From: Mucilaginibacter conchicola
GTDB lineage: Bacteria; Bacteroidota; Bacteroidia; Sphingobacteriales; Sphingobacteriaceae
Assembly: GCF_003432115.1 (NCBI RefSeq)
Contig: NZ_QWDC01000004.1
Coordinates: 310,765 to 374,764 of the forward strand
Direction of reading: 5' to 3'
Length of the DNA: 64,000 bases
Part shown: positions 43,838 to 52,618 of the stretch, piece by piece
How positions within the stretch are numbered: the first letter of the stretch is position 1
Layout: each line of letters begins with the position of its first letter
Program-made: the position numbers and the translations under genes
Notes under the pieces: generated by a model
What the model was told of the DNA's origin: nothing
Databases searched by the model: none
Seen by the model: the letters and a program-made list of their open reading frames with translations, nothing else

Positions 43838-43893
43838 CTGCCAACCGGCTACTGCAAACTAATCAACAACTGCAAACTATAAACTGCAAACTG
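43831..43893. repeat. Short degenerate tandem repeat of CTGCAAACT
   Basis: The unit ctgcaaact recurs at about 43831, 43852, 43869 and 43885 with variable spacers, filling the divergent arfB/cmk promoter region. Confidence 0.7.
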
Positions 43894-43915
43894 AAAACCG
43901 TATCTTCGCTGTACG

Positions 43916-44590
43916 ATGAGCAAGAATATTGTAGTGGCCATTGATGGCTATTCGTCATGCGGGAAAAGTACTTTGGCTAAGGCATTGGCTAAAAAGCTGC
44001 ACTATATATATGTTGATAGCGGCGCAATGTATCGCGCTGTAGCCCTTTATTTTTTGCGCAATAATGTGGATACTCAAAACCACGAGCAGATAGAAGAGGC
44101 CCTAAAAAATATTCATCTCAATTTCCACTCCCGCGATTACGAAACCCACATCACCCTTAACGAAGAGGAAGTATCTGAAGAGATCCGCCAGATGCCTGTA
44201 TCAGAAAAAGTGAGCGAGGTATCGGCTTTGAAAGAAGTACGCCGCGAAATGGTGAAACAGCAGCAGCGTATGGGCAAGTCCAAAAACATTGTAATGGATG
44301 GCCGCGATATAGGCACTGCCGTGTTCCCTGATGCATCCCTCAAAATATTCATGACAGCAGACCCGGCCGTACGCGCCAAACGCCGCTACGACGAGATCCA
44401 CGCCAAGAACCCCGACATCACCTTAGAAGAGATCTTCGAGAATATTGCCCACCGCGATTACCAGGATACCACCCGTGCCGAAAGCCCGCTGGTACGCGCC
44501 CAGGATGCCATTATACTGGATAATACCGATCTGACGCCTGAGCAGCAGCTACAGTTTGCACTGGATAGGGTGGAAAGTTTGAATCGTTGA
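43916..44590 (+). CDS. cmk: Cytidylate kinase
   Basis: Phosphorylates CMP/dCMP with ATP. 224 residues, P-loop GYSSCGKS at 11-18, 'YVDSGAMYRAVAL', 'IVMDGRDIGTAVFPDA' and 'DYQDTTRAESPL' are family signatures; length is standard. Start ATG 43916 is preceded at 43901 by TATCTTCG, one mismatch from a -7 box. It is followed by a repeat island that contains the GIY-YIG unit. Confidence 0.95.
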   Translation: MSKNIVVAIDGYSSCGKSTLAKALAKKLHYIYVDSGAMYRAVALYFLRNNVDTQNHEQIEEALKNIHLNFHSRDYETHITLNEEEVSEEIRQMPVSEKVSEVSALKEVRREMVKQQQRMGKSKNIVMDGRDIGTAVFPDASLKIFMTADPAVRAKRRYDEIHAKNPDITLEEIFENIAHRDYQDTTRAESPLVRAQDAIILDNTDLTPEQQLQFALDRVESLNR

Positions 44591-44593
44591 TTC

Positions 44594-44634
44594 GTCATTG
44601 AGTCATTTCGCTGCGCTGTCATTGGGTCATTGGA
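44594..44634. repeat. Half of family J repeat (CATTGAGTCATT type)
   Basis: gtcattgagtcatttcgctg ... gtcattgggtcattgga. A fuller copy is at 45558-45633 past the dCMP deaminase start. The two bracket the GIY-YIG unit and the deaminase gene. Confidence 0.6.
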
Positions 44635-44653
44635 TAAAGTGTTACCTAAATCA

Positions 44654-45073
44654 TGTCATTTCGAACGAGCGTAGCGAGGAGAAATCTTCTACGCTAAGTG
44701 CTTACGGAGGAAAGGCAACTAACCATTCACTTCATCATTCAAAAACCTCCACTCAGGATTGTTAGAATTGATCAACGCGTATTTTTTTTCGCGTCGCCAT
44801 TTCTTTATCTCTTTCTCGCGTTCAATAGCGTGTTCAATATTTGAGAAATGCTCGTAGTGAACTAAATAATGGCAGTAGTATTTTGCTGTGAAAGACTTGC
44901 CGTTTCCTTTGCCTTCGCGATGCTCGAATAATCTTCTGCTTAAATCATTGGTAACACCAATGTACAACACAGTGTTTTCGTAATTGGTGGTGATGTAAAC
45001 ATAGTAATTGTAATTCCACATAGTTACTTATCGCTTTCAGAAGATTTCTCCTCGTACCTCGTTCGAAATGACA
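44654..45073. mobile_element. Inverted-repeat unit enclosing a GIY-YIG nuclease gene (family B ends)
   Basis: The left end 44654-44690 reads tgtcatttcgaacgag, six or so variable bases, then gaggagaaatcttct. The right end 45039-45073 is its reverse complement with one small length difference. The only gene inside, a 100-residue GIY-YIG nuclease, fills nearly all the space. The ends match the gene-less element at 2901-2999. No target-site duplication was recognised. Calling it mobile is inference from structure. Confidence 0.6.
44719..45021 (-). CDS. Small GIY-YIG nuclease (UPF0213/YhbQ-like)
   Basis: A 100-residue, single-domain GIY-YIG endonuclease. The two-part motif is VYI at 8-10 and YIG at 20-22, followed by catalytic arginine region 'DLSRRLFEHR' (26-35) and metal-binding E69 in 'IEREKEIKKW'. 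The subfamily is common and multi-copy in Bacteroidota; its cellular role is not established. Its stop is 28 nt from the left repeat arm and its ATG 17 nt from the right arm, so the gene is wholly packed within the inverted repeats. Confidence 0.9.
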   Translation of the reverse strand: MWNYNYYVYITTNYENTVLYIGVTNDLSRRLFEHREGKGNGKSFTAKYYCHYLVHYEHFSNIEHAIEREKEIKKWRREKKYALINSNNPEWRFLNDEVNG

Positions 45074-45096
45074 ATTAGATAATATCAGGCAAATAT

Positions 45097-45561
45097 TTAC
45101 TCCCCCTTAAACTGCACAGCCTTCACGCCAAACTTGTTTAAAAAATCAACGCCTTCATCGCTGGCGAGCCCTTTGTATTGGGCGTATGATTTATCAAAGA
45201 AAACATGTTTGATACCTGCAGAGAATATCAGCCTTGCGCATGGCAAACATGGCGACAGTGTGGTGTACAGCGTAGCACCTTCCAAATTAGCACCGTTTTT
45301 AACGGCGTAAAGGATAGCATTTTCTTCGGCATGCAGGGCAAGGGAGCAACTGCCTTTTGAGTCGCGGGCGCAGCCTGTATCGGGCCATTCCTCGTCGCAG
45401 TTGTGGGTGCCTGCAGGGGGGCCGTTATACCCGATAGAAATAATGCGGGTATCTTTAGCTAAAACGGCACCGACCTGTGCCTTAACGCAATGTGAGCGTT
45501 GGGCCAGGTCGGTTGCCAGATTCATAAAAATATGTTCGAAACTGGGTTTCATGTTGTTCAT
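45097..45561 (-). CDS. dCMP deaminase (ComEB-like)
   Basis: 154 residues of the zinc deaminase fold. HAE at 77-79 supplies a zinc histidine and catalytic glutamate, and C105/C108 in SPCLPCA complete the site; the extra 'NCDEEWPDTGCAR' cysteines (C55, C64) suit the second zinc of dCMP deaminases. It makes dUMP for thymidylate synthesis. ATG at 45561 is used; M4 at 45552 is an alternative. Lies between family B and family J repeats. Confidence 0.92.
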   Translation of the reverse strand: MNNMKPSFEHIFMNLATDLAQRSHCVKAQVGAVLAKDTRIISIGYNGPPAGTHNCDEEWPDTGCARDSKGSCSLALHAEENAILYAVKNGANLEGATLYTTLSPCLPCARLIFSAGIKHVFFDKSYAQYKGLASDEGVDFLNKFGVKAVQFKGE

Positions 45562-45633
45562 TGAGTCATTCGCTTCGCTGCCATTGGGTCATTAGATTTG
45601 AATAATGACTCAATGACCTAATGACTCAATGAC
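45558..45633. repeat. Family J palindromic repeat
   Basis: tcattgagtcattcgcttcg ... ccattgggtcatt on the left faces aatgactcaatgacctaatg ... actcaatgac on the right. It fills the gap between the dCMP deaminase start and the end of the MFS gene. Confidence 0.7.
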
Positions 45634-45640
45634 AAAATTC

Positions 45641-47254
45641 TTAGTGTCCTCCGCCTGCTTCAAGGTTATCTACATCGATACCTTGTTTTTTAAGGATGGC
45701 GCCTGCTTTAAATGCAAAGAATGCAAGGTAAGCAAAACCGATAACCGGGATAATGTATGATTTGTGGATACCGATGCCATCAGCTAAAATACCTTGTACC
45801 GGTGGGATGATCGATCCACCCAGGATCATCATGATCAAAAATGCCGAACCCTGACTGGTGTATTTGCCTAAGCCGGTTACCGATAATGAGAAAATTGATG
45901 GCCACATGATTGAGCAGCATAAACCACCTGCAGTGAACGCGAAGATAGCAATCATGCCTGATGATACTAAACCTACAACCATGAAAATAGCACCTAAAAT
46001 ACCGAACAAAGCAAGCGTACGTACCGGTTTTTGGTTACCAATAAGGAAGCCAATTACCAGCAGTGCAACACATGCTGCATAAGGGTAAAGCATGCTAACA
46101 TCAGTACCGCTAATGCTGTTTACCAATAATACTACGCCAAATGCTACAAACGGTACAACAACGGTTAAGATAAATTTAGTTGCTTTTGAAAGGTTAAAGG
46201 CTGCGATGGCGCCTGTCCAGCGGCCTATCATTAAGCTACCCCAATATAACGAGATGAAAGGAGCAACCTGGTCAGTAGTAAAGCTGCCAAAAACAGGCGT
46301 TTCTAATAACGCACCCATGTTACTTTGGATGGTTACTTCAACACCCACGTAAGTGAATATAGCCAGCATACCGTAAACTAACTGAGGGTATTGCATAGCA
46401 CCCCAACCACCATCTTTACTTTTACCGGCTGCAGAAGCAGAACCGATAAGCGTGAACAAAATGATTGCCAGCGCAGCATAAACAAGATATGATTTTTCGA
46501 TACCGGTTGCCTGCGCGATAGGTGTTGCCGCCAAAATAAGCAGGAAAGCGATAAATATGATACCTAATGGTTTATTGGCTTTATTACTTGGCTCTATCTT
46601 TTCGTCGCTGGTTACGCTTGGTAATTTAGAGATCCAGAAGAACGCTGCCACGGCGAGGAACAAACCCGCCAGTATCATATATAAGGTATTTACCGATGAT
46701 ATTTTTACTTCAGATGCAGGGATCTTTGCTGATGCCGAGCCGAACAAAACGAAGCCAACGATTACCGGGCCCCAAATACTGCCAAAGTTGTTTACACCAC
46801 CTGCAAAGTTTAAGCGGTGGGTACCAGTCTCGGGGCTACCCAAAGCTACCACAAACGGGTTTGCAGCAGTTTGCTGTAAAGAGAAACCTAAAGCGATGAC
46901 AAAGAAGGTAAATAATATAAATGCAAACGAACCTGAGTTAATGGCCGGGATCATGATCAAAGCACCTACTGCTGAAATTAACAGACCGTAGATGATACCA
47001 TTTTTGTAACCTATCTTGTTAAGGATGTCAACTTTTGATGCTGCTGAAGCAAAATACAGTATCAGCGAGCCGATGAAGTAGCCACCGTAGAATGTAAAGT
47101 CGATCAATTGCGACTCAAATTGGGTTAAGCTAAAATGTGCTTTACAAAATGGGATGAAAATACCGTTAGAGGCCGCTAAAAAGCCCCAAAAGAAAAACAC
47201 AGTAATAATGGTGTATAATGCCGAACCATTACTCTTAGAGTTGTCTTGTGCCAT
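45641..47254 (-). CDS. Sugar MFS transporter (FucP/FHS-like)
   Basis: 537 residues with about 14 hydrophobic segments. '[19 protein letters not shown]', '[13 protein letters not shown]' and '[13 protein letters not shown]' resemble the fucose/glucose-galactose (FHS) permease branch, whose ligand-binding half is here extended by an inserted helix pair compared with the 438-residue E. coli FucP. The substrate sugar cannot be named. A single-gene unit, divergent from the LysE gene with 187 nt between. Confidence 0.88.
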   Translation of the reverse strand: MAQDNSKSNGSALYTIITVFFFWGFLAASNGIFIPFCKAHFSLTQFESQLIDFTFYGGYFIGSLILYFASAASKVDILNKIGYKNGIIYGLLISAVGALIMIPAINSGSFAFILFTFFVIALGFSLQQTAANPFVVALGSPETGTHRLNFAGGVNNFGSIWGPVIVGFVLFGSASAKIPASEVKISSVNTLYMILAGLFLAVAAFFWISKLPSVTSDEKIEPSNKANKPLGIIFIAFLLILAATPIAQATGIEKSYLVYAALAIILFTLIGSASAAGKSKDGGWGAMQYPQLVYGMLAIFTYVGVEVTIQSNMGALLETPVFGSFTTDQVAPFISLYWGSLMIGRWTGAIAAFNLSKATKFILTVVVPFVAFGVVLLVNSISGTDVSMLYPYAACVALLVIGFLIGNQKPVRTLALFGILGAIFMVVGLVSSGMIAIFAFTAGGLCCSIMWPSIFSLSVTGLGKYTSQGSAFLIMMILGGSIIPPVQGILADGIGIHKSYIIPVIGFAYLAFFAFKAGAILKKQGIDVDNLEAGGGH

Positions 47255-47441
47255 TGTATAATATCAGGTTGTTTTAAACTGGTTAAAATAAAGTTCTAAA
47301 CATAATTATTTTTTGGGTTTGGTTTCTTAAAATTTTCAAAATATAAATCCCAATGGCACTTTTGTTGTTAAACAGATTAAAAGTTGCATATTAGTGTCCT
47401 GATTTTATCAGTCAGGCAAATTAGGGACATAAGCCTAAATA

Positions 47442-48095
47442 ATGATAGACGCTATTATTTCGGGGATTGGTTTTGGATTAGTGCTTACGTTTCTTACAGG
47501 CCCCGTATTTTTCGCTTTAATAAAAACCAGTATCGATAAGGGCTTCCATGCGGGCGTTGCTTTGGCGCTGGGTGTGGTGTGCAGTGATATGGTTTTTGTG
47601 GGCGCCATCCTCTTCGGTTCGCAATACTTTGATTTTACAGCACACGATAAAACCCTGGCTGGCATCATCGGCAGTGTTATCCTGTTCTCAATAGGTATTT
47701 ACTACATCTTCAAAAAATCTGACGTTAACTATAAAAGCGCTGTGCCTGCCAAGGTGAACAAGGCCGGTTATTTTTTTAAAGGATTTTTGATGTGCATATT
47801 TAACCCTACTATCCTTTTCCATTGGACGGTGGTTATCGGCGTTGCCAGCACGGCTTACCACGAAGGCGTACCCAATCGCTCGCTGAAAATTGCAGTAATG
47901 TTCCTTACTGTACTTATCGTACAATTTGGGTTGGATACAGTGAAAGCATTTTACGCCAACAAACTCCGCGAAAAGATCTCTCCCAAGGTTGTACACCGTT
48001 TAAATGAGGTAGCCGGTGTAGCTTTGATCATTGCTGCATTGGTTTTGCTGGATAGGTTGGTTACTCATTTCTTCTTTTCGGCACATCCGGCTTAG
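47442..48095 (+). CDS. LysE/RhtB-family amino acid exporter
   Basis: 217 residues, six helices. The N-terminal 'FGLVLTFLTGPVFFALIKTS' contains the family's GP(x)F motif and 'CSDMVFVGAILFG' the second signature. Family members export basic amino acids, threonine or homoserine; the substrate is unknown here. ATG at 47442; the 187-nt gap before it has a small palindrome near 47399-47417 (cctga...tcagg) but no clear promoter. Confidence 0.88.
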   Translation: MIDAIISGIGFGLVLTFLTGPVFFALIKTSIDKGFHAGVALALGVVCSDMVFVGAILFGSQYFDFTAHDKTLAGIIGSVILFSIGIYYIFKKSDVNYKSAVPAKVNKAGYFFKGFLMCIFNPTILFHWTVVIGVASTAYHEGVPNRSLKIAVMFLTVLIVQFGLDTVKAFYANKLREKISPKVVHRLNEVAGVALIIAALVLLDRLVTHFFFSAHPA

Positions 48096-48141
48096 GGGAG
48101 AGAGTCAGGACTGTTAGAGTCAGGAATCAAGATACCCACTA

Positions 48142-48234
48142 TGTCATTGCGAGGAGCGACAGCGACGCGGCAATCTCATAGGCAACCGCGCGTTTTTGTC
48201 CTGTGAGATTGCCACGCTATCGCTCGCAATGACA
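48142..48234. repeat. Family A palindromic element, complete copy
   Basis: tgtcattgcgaggagcgac on the left and gctatcgctcgcaatgaca on the right, with 'gcggcaatctca' against 'tgagattgccacg' inside. The outer flanks are ta on both sides, possibly a duplicated dinucleotide. It lies between the LysE gene and the purA terminator. Confidence 0.85.
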
Positions 48235-48249
48235 TATATTATACAACAA

Positions 48250-48275
48250 AAAAGCCCCGCATTAGCGGGGCTTTT
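48250..48275. terminator. Bidirectional intrinsic terminator
   Basis: Perfect stem aaaagccccgct / agcggggctttt around tta, with A/T tracts on both sides, between the convergent lysE-type gene and purA. Confidence 0.88.
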
Positions 48276-48296
48276 AATATGAAATGGCAATCTTGC

Positions 48297-49574
48297 TTAG
48301 TGCAACACCAAAGTCTGTTTCCTGTCTGGCCCTACTGATAGGTATTTAACCGGAACCTCAAGTTCTTTTTCAAGGTAGTCAATATAGTCTTGCAGTTTGG
48401 CAGGGATCTCGCTTAACTCGGTGATACCTGTCAAGTCTTCGTTCCAGCCGTCAATTTCTTTCCATACCGGCTCAGCTTCAACCGAGCAGATATCGTAAGG
48501 CATATAGTCGATAGTTTCACCTAAGTAGTTGTAGTGCGTACAAGCGTAGATCTTGTCGAAACCGCTTAACACGTCAGCTTTGGTCATTACCAGTTGGGTA
48601 ACACCATTAAGCATAATAGCATATTTAAGTGCCGGAAGATCTATCCAGCCGGTACGGCGTGGCCTGCCTGTTGTTGCGCCAAACTCGTGACCAATTTTGC
48701 GTAGCTCTTCGCCGGTCTCGTCATGTAACTCAGTAGGGAAGGGGCCGCCGCCAACACGGGTACAGTAGGCTTTAAAAATACCTATCACCTCGCCAATTTT
48801 ATTGGGGGCTATGCCTAAACCGGTACAAGCACCGGCGGTAGTAGTATTTGATGAAGTAACAAAAGGGTATGAACCGAAGTCGATATCCAGCATGGTGCCT
48901 TGTGCGCCTTCTGCCAGTACTTTTTTACCTTCTTTAAGGTAGTTGTTCACCAATTGCTCAGAATCAACCAACTCAAATTTCTTGATTAGTTCAATAGCTT
49001 CAAAGAAAGCTGCCTCGCGCTCGCTGAAATCAGCCACCTCGCCATAAAGCGATTGCAGCATTGAGGTATGTTTATCAACCAGTTTCTGGTATTTTTCTTT
49101 AAAGTTTGGCAGGGTGATATCGCCAATGCGTAAACCATTACGGCCGGTTTTATCCATGTAAGTTGGGCCGATACCTTTTAAGGTAGAACCAATTTTGCCA
49201 TCGCCCATCTTCTTTTCAGAAGCAGCATCAAGCAATTGGTGGGTTGGTAAGATCAGGTGTGCTTTTTTACCGATAACCAGGTTGCCTTTAGCTAACAGGT
49301 CGTGGCCGGCATCTTTTAGTTTATCTAATTCTTTTTTAAGGGTGATAGGGTCTATCACTACGCCATTACCAATAAGGTTAAGGGTGTTATCGAAAAATAT
49401 GCCCGAAGGAATGGTGTTAAGTACAAACTTTTTGCCTTCAAACTCAAGCGTGTGGCCTGCGTTTGGTCCGCCCTGGAAACGGGCAATAAGGTCATAGCCT
49501 TTGCTTAATACGTCAACAATTTTTCCTTTACCTTCGTCGCCCCACTGGAGGCCCAATAATACGTCAACAGCCAT
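48297..49574 (-). CDS. purA: Adenylosuccinate synthetase
   Basis: Joins IMP and aspartate using GTP, the first step to AMP. 425 residues with the GDEGKGK motif at 12-18, 'QGGPNAGHT', 'GVVIDP', 'KGIGPTYMDKTGRNGLRIGD' (core GIGPTYMDK), and 'EGAQGTMLDIDFGSYPFVTSS'. The 'TTGRPRRTGWIDLPAL' segment binds IMP/GTP. Standard length and start. 45 nt upstream on the same strand is the fur stop, so fur and purA may be co-transcribed. Confidence 0.97.
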   Translation of the reverse strand: MAVDVLLGLQWGDEGKGKIVDVLSKGYDLIARFQGGPNAGHTLEFEGKKFVLNTIPSGIFFDNTLNLIGNGVVIDPITLKKELDKLKDAGHDLLAKGNLVIGKKAHLILPTHQLLDAASEKKMGDGKIGSTLKGIGPTYMDKTGRNGLRIGDITLPNFKEKYQKLVDKHTSMLQSLYGEVADFSEREAAFFEAIELIKKFELVDSEQLVNNYLKEGKKVLAEGAQGTMLDIDFGSYPFVTSSNTTTAGACTGLGIAPNKIGEVIGIFKAYCTRVGGGPFPTELHDETGEELRKIGHEFGATTGRPRRTGWIDLPALKYAIMLNGVTQLVMTKADVLSGFDKIYACTHYNYLGETIDYMPYDICSVEAEPVWKEIDGWNEDLTGITELSEIPAKLQDYIDYLEKELEVPVKYLSVGPDRKQTLVLH

Positions 49575-49619
49575 TAATTAAATATTAGAAATAAGCTTAA
49601 AAAAGAATTGAAAATCGGT

Positions 49620-50093
49620 TTATGATACCTTACGGTCGCAAGTACCACCATCGCGTAGCTTGGTGCAGTTGCCGTAAAGGTTTAATGAGTGGTGTTTGAT
49701 ATCAAATTTAAGGATATCGCCCATCATGCTTTGTATCTGCTGAATGCGCGGGTCGCAAAACTCAACCACCTTACCGCAATCGATACAAATAATGTGGTCA
49801 TGCTGCTTGTAACCGTATGATTTCTCAAACTGCGCCATATTTTTACCAAACTGGTGTTTGGTAACCAGATCACACGATACTAAAAGTTCGAGGGTGTTGT
49901 AAACAGTAGCACGGCTAACGCGGTACTTCTTGTTCTTCATGTGGATGTAAAGCGATTCCACATCAAAATGATCGTTTCTTGAATAGATCTCTTCGAGTAT
50001 GGCAAAACGCTCAGGGGTTTTCCTGAGGCTTTTATTTTCGAGGTAAGCCTCAAAAATCTTCTTCACCATAGCAATGGTTTCCTGTACAGGCAT
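49620..50093 (-). CDS. Fur-family transcriptional regulator
   Basis: 157 residues: winged-helix DNA-binding domain (about 10-90, '[30 protein letters not shown]', core [14 protein letters not shown]; recognition helix '[15 protein letters not shown]') and a dimerisation domain with the structural zinc cysteines '[12 protein letters not shown]' plus C150 near the end. The family senses iron, zinc, manganese or peroxide; which one is not decided by reading. An exact -7 box lies 18 nt before its ATG. Confidence 0.93.
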   Translation of the reverse strand: MPVQETIAMVKKIFEAYLENKSLRKTPERFAILEEIYSRNDHFDVESLYIHMKNKKYRVSRATVYNTLELLVSCDLVTKHQFGKNMAQFEKSYGYKQHDHIICIDCGKVVEFCDPRIQQIQSMMGDILKFDIKHHSLNLYGNCTKLRDGGTCDRKVS

Positions 50094-50111
50094 AATGTTA
50101 AATTAACAATG

Positions 50112-50119
50112 CAAAGGTA
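50112..50119 (-). promoter_or_regulatory. -7 box (TACCTTTG) for the Fur-family gene
   Basis: CAAAGGTA on the plus strand; 18 nt upstream of the minus-strand ATG at 50093. Confidence 0.55.
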
Positions 50120-50140
50120 TTAATTATTTTAGAATGTTGT

Positions 50141-50281
50141 GATTAAGAATCAAGATACAAGAGTCAAGAATCAAGAAAAGAAAATCAACACATTAGAGCC
50201 AATAGACAAGAATTAAGAACAAAGAGATTATTTTGATCTCAATAAAGGGTCTTGACTCTTTATTCTTATCTCTTGGCTCTA
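50141..50281. repeat. Family K repeat (AAGAGTCAAGAATCAAGA type)
   Basis: The left part has aagagtcaagaatcaagaaa; the right part has gggtcttgactctttattct and 'ctcttggctct', its rough reverse complement, with 'agagccaatagacaagaatt' between. It fills the gap between fur and rel. A half copy lies near 48105-48135 (agagtcagg...caagata). Confidence 0.6.
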
Positions 50282-50286
50282 CTACA

Positions 50287-52509
50287 CTAAGATGCTTTCT
50301 CCACTGCCGAATCAAACCTTACCACCTGGGTAATGCCCTTAACCTGGTTCAGTTTTTTGATGAGGTTTTCCAGATGGTCGGTATCATTCACGTACACCAT
50401 TATCGATCCTTCAAAAATACCGTTATCGCTATCAACCGTAATAGATCGGATATTCACCTTAAAATCCTGAGAGATAACTGTGGTGAGTTTATTGATCAAA
50501 CCAACATCATCAATACCGGTAATACGCAAACCTGTTAAAAAGGCCAGTTCCTGTTGGTTGGTCCAGCGGGCTTTTACAATGCGGTAGCCATAATTGGCCA
50601 TTAGCTTGGCGGCGTTAGGGCAATTGGTACGGTGGATCTTGATACCATCGCCAACGGTAATAAAGCCAAAAACGTCATCGCCGGGGATAGGGTTACAGCA
50701 GGCAGCCAGCTTGTAGTCTATCTTCTGCATGTCCTCGCCAATGAGCAGTATATCGCTATCCTTGGTCTTGATGCTTTTTACCAGGCTCTGCAATTGGTCA
50801 ACCTCTATCTTATCCTGTGGCTTGTTCTCAATTACTTTTTCTGATGCCTGATACTCGCGCAGGTCTTTAATATCAATAAGGCCTTTAGCTACGTTGTAAA
50901 ACAGATCTTGTGTTGATGGCAGCTTAAAGTAATAGCTAAGTTTCTGCAGGTTCTCTGAATTGTAAGTCAATTTTATCGACTTCATCTTACGCTCCAGTAT
51001 CTCCTTGCCATCCTCGGCTATCTTACGTTTCTCCTCTTTAAGGGCCGATTTGATTTTGGCTTTAGCCTTTGCGGTAACCACAAAGTTCAGCCAGTCTTCC
51101 TTAGGGGTTTGCTTGCCCGAGGTGATGATCTCTACCTGGTCGCCGTTTTGCAGTTTATGGCTAAGCGGTACCAGCTTGTGGTTCACCTTGGCACCAATAC
51201 AGCTTGCGCCCACATCGGTGTGGATCTCAAAGGCAAAATCAAGCGCGGTAGCATTCAATGGCAACTGGATCAGCGCTCCTTTAGGCGTAAAGATGAAGAT
51301 CTCATCGCTGAACAGGTTCATCTTGAAATCATCCAGGAAATCAAGCGCGTTCGAGTCCGGGTTTTTCAGCATATCACGCACCTTTTGTACCCATTGGTCA
51401 AGGCCGCTATCTGTTGATGATTCTTTGTATTTCCAATGTGCCGCAAAACCTTTCTCGGCAATCTCGTTCATGCGTTTGGTGCGGATCTGTACCTCAACCC
51501 ATTGGCCGCGCGGGCCCATTACCGTGGTGTGTAACGATTCATAACCGTTTGCCTTTGGCGATGAGATCCAGTCGCGTAAACGGTCGGGGTTAGGGCGGTA
51601 CAGGTCGGTTACTATGGAGTAGGCCTTCCAGCACTCAGCTTTCTCGTTCTCCGGTGTACTATCAAGGATGATACGGATGGCAAAAAGGTCATACACTTCC
51701 TCAAAAGGGATGGCCTTTTTCTTCATCTTATTCCAGATGGAATGGATGGATTTAGGCCTGCCGAATACCTCGCCATGCAGGTCTTGTCCTTCTAAAACTT
51801 TCTGAACCGGCTTTATAAAGTCAGAGATAAAACGCTCGCGTTCGGCTTTTTTCTCGTTCAGTTTATTTTTGATGAACTGGTAGGTTTCGCGCTCCATGTA
51901 TTTCATAGAAAGGTCTTCCAGTTCAGATTTTATGGCGTATAAACCCAGGCGGTGGGCCAGCGGCGCATACAGGTACACCGTTTCTGACGATAGCTTCAAC
52001 TGCTTATCGCGCGGCATAAACTCCATGGTGCGCATGTTGTGCAGGCGGTCGGCCAGTTTTATCAGTATCACCCTCACATCATCGGCAAGGGTAAGCAGCA
52101 TCTTACGGAAATTCTCTGCCTGTAACGAGCTATTGGTATCAAAAACGCCCGATATTTTGGTTAAGCCATCAATAATTTTGGCTACTTTTTTGCCAAACTC
52201 CAGCTCAATATCTTCTAAAGTAACATCGGTATCTTCAACTACATCATGCAACAGGGCACACACAATAGAGGTGGTACCCAGGCCTATCTCTTCGGCTGCT
52301 ATCTGGGCAACCGCAATAGGGTGGTAAATGTATGGCTCGCCACTTTTGCGGCGCATATCCTTATGGCTCTCTAAAGCCATCTCAAACGCCTTACGTATCA
52401 GTCTTTTGTCGCCTTTTTGCAAAGTAGATTTGCTGGCGCGCAGCAAGGCACGGTAGCGTTTTAAAATCTCCTTTTTTTCGGCTTCAAGGTCAATCACTAA
52501 ATCTTTCAT
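50287..52509 (-). CDS. rel: Bifunctional (p)ppGpp synthetase/hydrolase
   Basis: 740 residues with the full long-RSH layout. HD hydrolase domain with H63, H88-D89 (CALLHDVVEDTDV), synthetase domain ('NGYESLHTTVMGPRG', 'EVQIRT'), TGS domain ('IFTPKGALIQLP'), a zinc-finger-like stretch ('CCNPIPGDDVFGFI') and C-terminal ACT. The intact HD motif indicates that it can both make and degrade the stringent-response signal. It is divergent from the DUF4294 gene with 91 nt between coding starts. Confidence 0.95.
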   Translation of the reverse strand: MKDLVIDLEAEKKEILKRYRALLRASKSTLQKGDKRLIRKAFEMALESHKDMRRKSGEPYIYHPIAVAQIAAEEIGLGTTSIVCALLHDVVEDTDVTLEDIELEFGKKVAKIIDGLTKISGVFDTNSSLQAENFRKMLLTLADDVRVILIKLADRLHNMRTMEFMPRDKQLKLSSETVYLYAPLAHRLGLYAIKSELEDLSMKYMERETYQFIKNKLNEKKAERERFISDFIKPVQKVLEGQDLHGEVFGRPKSIHSIWNKMKKKAIPFEEVYDLFAIRIILDSTPENEKAECWKAYSIVTDLYRPNPDRLRDWISSPKANGYESLHTTVMGPRGQWVEVQIRTKRMNEIAEKGFAAHWKYKESSTDSGLDQWVQKVRDMLKNPDSNALDFLDDFKMNLFSDEIFIFTPKGALIQLPLNATALDFAFEIHTDVGASCIGAKVNHKLVPLSHKLQNGDQVEIITSGKQTPKEDWLNFVVTAKAKAKIKSALKEEKRKIAEDGKEILERKMKSIKLTYNSENLQKLSYYFKLPSTQDLFYNVAKGLIDIKDLREYQASEKVIENKPQDKIEVDQLQSLVKSIKTKDSDILLIGEDMQKIDYKLAACCNPIPGDDVFGFITVGDGIKIHRTNCPNAAKLMANYGYRIVKARWTNQQELAFLTGLRITGIDDVGLINKLTTVISQDFKVNIRSITVDSDNGIFEGSIMVYVNDTDHLENLIKKLNQVKGITQVVRFDSAVEKAS

Positions 52510-52595
52510 CTATTGGCGTATAGGGCTTAAAAATCATCACCATGCAACAATAATTTTTATTGCCGGTTAATATAAAATAACAAAATAAAATGCGT

Positions 52596-52603
52596 TAATT
52601 TTG
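52596..52603 (+). promoter_or_regulatory. -7 box (TAATTTTG) for the DUF4294-gpx unit
   Basis: An exact TAnnTTTG match 15 nt before the ATG at 52619. It includes the alternative TTG start at 52601, which is therefore unlikely to be translated from this transcript. Confidence 0.55.
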
Positions 52604-52618
52604 TATGTTAGTAAAAAT

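Noticed and set aside
43831-43893. CRISPR-like spacing of ctgcaaact units
   Set aside because: Units are only 9 bp, spacers vary from 6 to 12 bp, and there is no cas gene.
44654-45073. Classical insertion sequence
   Set aside because: No transposase, only a GIY-YIG nuclease, and no clear target duplication was visible; kept as a candidate mobile unit only.
47399-47417. Palindrome cctga...tcagg between the MFS and LysE genes as an operator
   Set aside because: Only 5-bp arms and no second copy; too weak to annotate.
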